The notes under the pieces are model-generated. The model saw only the letters and a list, made by a program, of their open reading frames with translations. It searched no databases and was not told the DNA's origin. The position numbers and the translations under genes are program-made. From Verrucomicrobiia bacterium (GTDB taxonomy: Bacteria > Verrucomicrobiota > Verrucomicrobiia > JABWAM01), in NCBI GenBank assembly GCA_013360985.1, contig JABWAM010000137.1, positions 1 to 6,836 of the forward strand: a stretch of DNA of 6,836 nucleotides, in the 5' to 3' direction. This document shows positions 5,461 to 6,836 of the stretch, in pieces (position 1 is the first letter of the stretch; each line of letters starts with the position of its first letter).

Positions 5461-5487
5461 ATTCGCAGATTTGGCGAATGCTTCGCC
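5461..5487 (-). other. Two overlapping, mutually exclusive hairpins downstream of the GT-C gene
   Basis: Read on the minus strand, GGCGAA-GCA-TTCGCC (5487-5473) is a perfect 6-bp stem. ATTCGC and GCGAAT (5479-5474 with 5466-5461) form a second 6-bp stem using part of the same bases. They lie about 33 bp after the GT-C stop. No T-run follows on the minus strand, so this is not a standard intrinsic terminator. A short TTT follows on the plus strand, where no gene is being read. Confidence 0.4.
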
Positions 5488-5519
5488 TTTCTCATCCCAG
5501 GGTTTCCCCTCGGAAGAAT

Positions 5520-6836
5520 TCAGCGGGGCAATTCCTTGATGACCAGGTCCGGCGTTTCGAGAAGCGACGGCCAGGAAGCGGCGGGCTCCGTGAGCAACGC
5601 GCGATAGCTTGCGCGAACGCGCCGCGCGTCGCCAGGATTGGTGACTTGCAGGGCATGAAGAAGCGGGGATTCGCTCACCATCACCAGTTTTCGATAGCCG
5701 AGTTCGCGCAGACGCGCAAACTGCGCCGGATCCGCCAGCGGTTTGGTGTCGTGAAGGGAGAGTCCTCGCCGATCCGATCGCAGGAACAGGTCGCCTCCCC
5801 AACCGCCTCCCACGACGAGCAGCTTTTCGTCAGGACGACTGAAGCGGCGCAGGATCTCCGCGATTTGTCGCGGATAGGGATCGTAGTTGAGCACCGCCTC
5901 GATACCGAGGAACCCCTGAATTGCGGACAGGAGAAGGATCCCCATCAGCAGGAGGCTGCCGCCGCGTCGTCGGACGACCGATTTTTCCCCGAGTCGCTCC
6001 AGAAGTTCCCCGGCGGCCGCGGCGCCAAGCACGGCGACTGCCGGGGCAAACATGAGGTAGTAGTGCCGATGAACCAGGATGAGATGCGAAAAGATCAGCA
6101 GCGCCACCGCGTTTCCCGCCAGAAGGAATCCACCCAACCGCGTTCTCAGGAAGATCAATCCCCAGAGAAAAAATGCCGCAAGAGCGAAGCTCCCAAAGAG
6201 ACTGTTGAGCGCCATCCATCCTCCCTTCGCCCAGTTGACGGGGTTCAGGCGGTAGGCCCAATCGCCGAAATACCAGCGCTGCGTCGCAGGATTCGAGAGG
6301 CGCAGATCCACGTAGAGAAATTCCGCGCGCGCAAGCTGACGGTCGCCATATTTCGCCCAGAGGAGAAGAACGAGAAATGCGAACAAGCCGATCCCCACGA
6401 GCATTCCCCAGGCGGCAAGCGATTGCCGCTTTCGATGCCAGAGCATCAGCGCGCTGGTGATCCCGGCGGCAAAGAAAAAGGGCGCCTTCGTCACCGCGGC
6501 CAGAGCCGCAAAAAAGGCTGCGGCGCCGCACCATCCCCATCTCCCGGTGGTCAGCATCCGATCAGCGCAGCAAAGGAATCCCACGCAAACCGCGAGCGAC
6601 CAGCCATCGGTGCCCGCGACGCCCGCGTAAAGGATCACGATCGGTTGCGCGAGGAGAAAGGCGAGGCTCCACGCGGCGATGCGCGGGGTTGTCCAGTTTC
6701 GCAAAAGAACGTAAAACGGCCCGAGCATCGCGAAACACAGGAAGAGAGAGACCGCATTCGCCCAACCCCATCCTCCGCCGCCGGCCCGCAGAGCAAGCCC
6801 GGCGAGCGCCTGCCAGACGGGAAGTTCTTGCGGCAC
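5520..6836 (-). CDS. GT-C fold membrane glycosyltransferase (PMT/ArnT-like), 5' truncated by window
   Basis: 438 residues of a polytopic membrane protein are present. They look like the dolichyl-phosphate-mannose/ArnT-like GT-C superfamily (PMT_2), whose members use a polyprenyl-phosphate sugar to glycosylate periplasmic targets or lipid-linked glycans. The first visible residues, PQELPVWQALAGLALRAGG, match the family segment HExPxYxxLxAxxxRxxG that follows the first membrane helix. The first helix and its catalytic acidic loop must therefore lie beyond the right edge, and the GTG at 6836 is probably internal. Hydrophobic segments: about 27-46, 53-72, 78-93, 104-133, 141-161, 211-230, 236-254, 262-276 and 294-311. 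HRHYYLMFAP (256-265) is the typical H-x-x-Y-Y loop. A soluble C-terminal part of about 120 residues follows (LLVVGGGWGGDLFLRSDR, about 339-356). The TGA is at 5520-5522. Donor and acceptor cannot be inferred. Confidence 0.8.
   Translation of the reverse strand: MPQELPVWQALAGLALRAGGGGWGWANAVSLFLCFAMLGPFYVLLRNWTTPRIAAWSLAFLLAQPIVILYAGVAGTDGWSLAVCVGFLCCADRMLTTGRWGWCGAAAFFAALAAVTKAPFFFAAGITSALMLWHRKRQSLAAWGMLVGIGLFAFLVLLLWAKYGDRQLARAEFLYVDLRLSNPATQRWYFGDWAYRLNPVNWAKGGWMALNSLFGSFALAAFFLWGLIFLRTRLGGFLLAGNAVALLIFSHLILVHRHYYLMFAPAVAVLGAAAAGELLERLGEKSVVRRRGGSLLLMGILLLSAIQGFLGIEAVLNYDPYPRQIAEILRRFSRPDEKLLVVGGGWGGDLFLRSDRRGLSLHDTKPLADPAQFARLRELGYRKLVMVSESPLLHALQVTNPGDARRVRASYRALLTEPAASWPSLLETPDLVIKELPR

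Noticed and set aside
5473..5490. Intrinsic terminator GGCGAA-TGC-TTCGCC-TTT on the plus strand.
   Set aside because: The stem is only 6 bp, the T-run is three bases, and the genes here are transcribed from the minus strand.

Overview
The window reads as part of a cell-surface polysaccharide (O-antigen or exopolysaccharide) locus of a GC-rich bacterium. An O-antigen polymerase/ligase-type membrane protein, a GT-C glycosyltransferase, a fucosyltransferase-superfamily protein, a DegT-type sugar aminotransferase and a FemAB/GNAT-type transferase together point to a Gram-negative-type envelope. I cannot name a lineage from sequence alone.

Layout. Positions 1-724 (minus strand) hold the N-terminal two thirds of a DegT/DnrJ/EryC1-like PLP-dependent aminotransferase that runs off the left edge. 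Divergent from it, about 841-1908 (plus) encodes a FemAB-like protein. It converges, with only 6 bp between stop codons, on a three-gene minus-strand run: a 5'-truncated GT-C glycosyltransferase (5520-6836, entering from the right edge), a Wzy/WaaL-like protein (3452-4984), and a fucosyltransferase-like protein (1915-2790).

The unusual part is the two large gaps on either side of the wzy-like gene (2791-3451 and 4985-5519). They contain no convincing gene. Both hold homologous, same-orientation mosaics of short modules: (i) a 111-bp direct repeat with 4 mismatches, carrying two hairpins; (ii) a module with a CCTCGC-TTC-GCGAGG hairpin and a conserved GGTTTGCC..GTCTCCGTGGG core; (iii) ten short arrays of a degenerate heptamer, TCGANNN, kept in exact 7-bp register with a fixed internal order. 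Block A also carries a 29-nt perfect inverted copy of part of the 111-bp repeat. The polymerase gene is thus bracketed by long direct repeats, an arrangement that could allow its loss or exchange by recombination. That consequence is inference; the repeats are visible directly.

Probable joint role of the genes: the aminotransferase would make an amino sugar, the fucosyltransferase-like and GT-C proteins would transfer sugars, the Wzy/WaaL-like protein would polymerise or ligate the glycan, and the FemAB-like protein may modify it with an acyl or aminoacyl group. Substrates cannot be read from the sequence.
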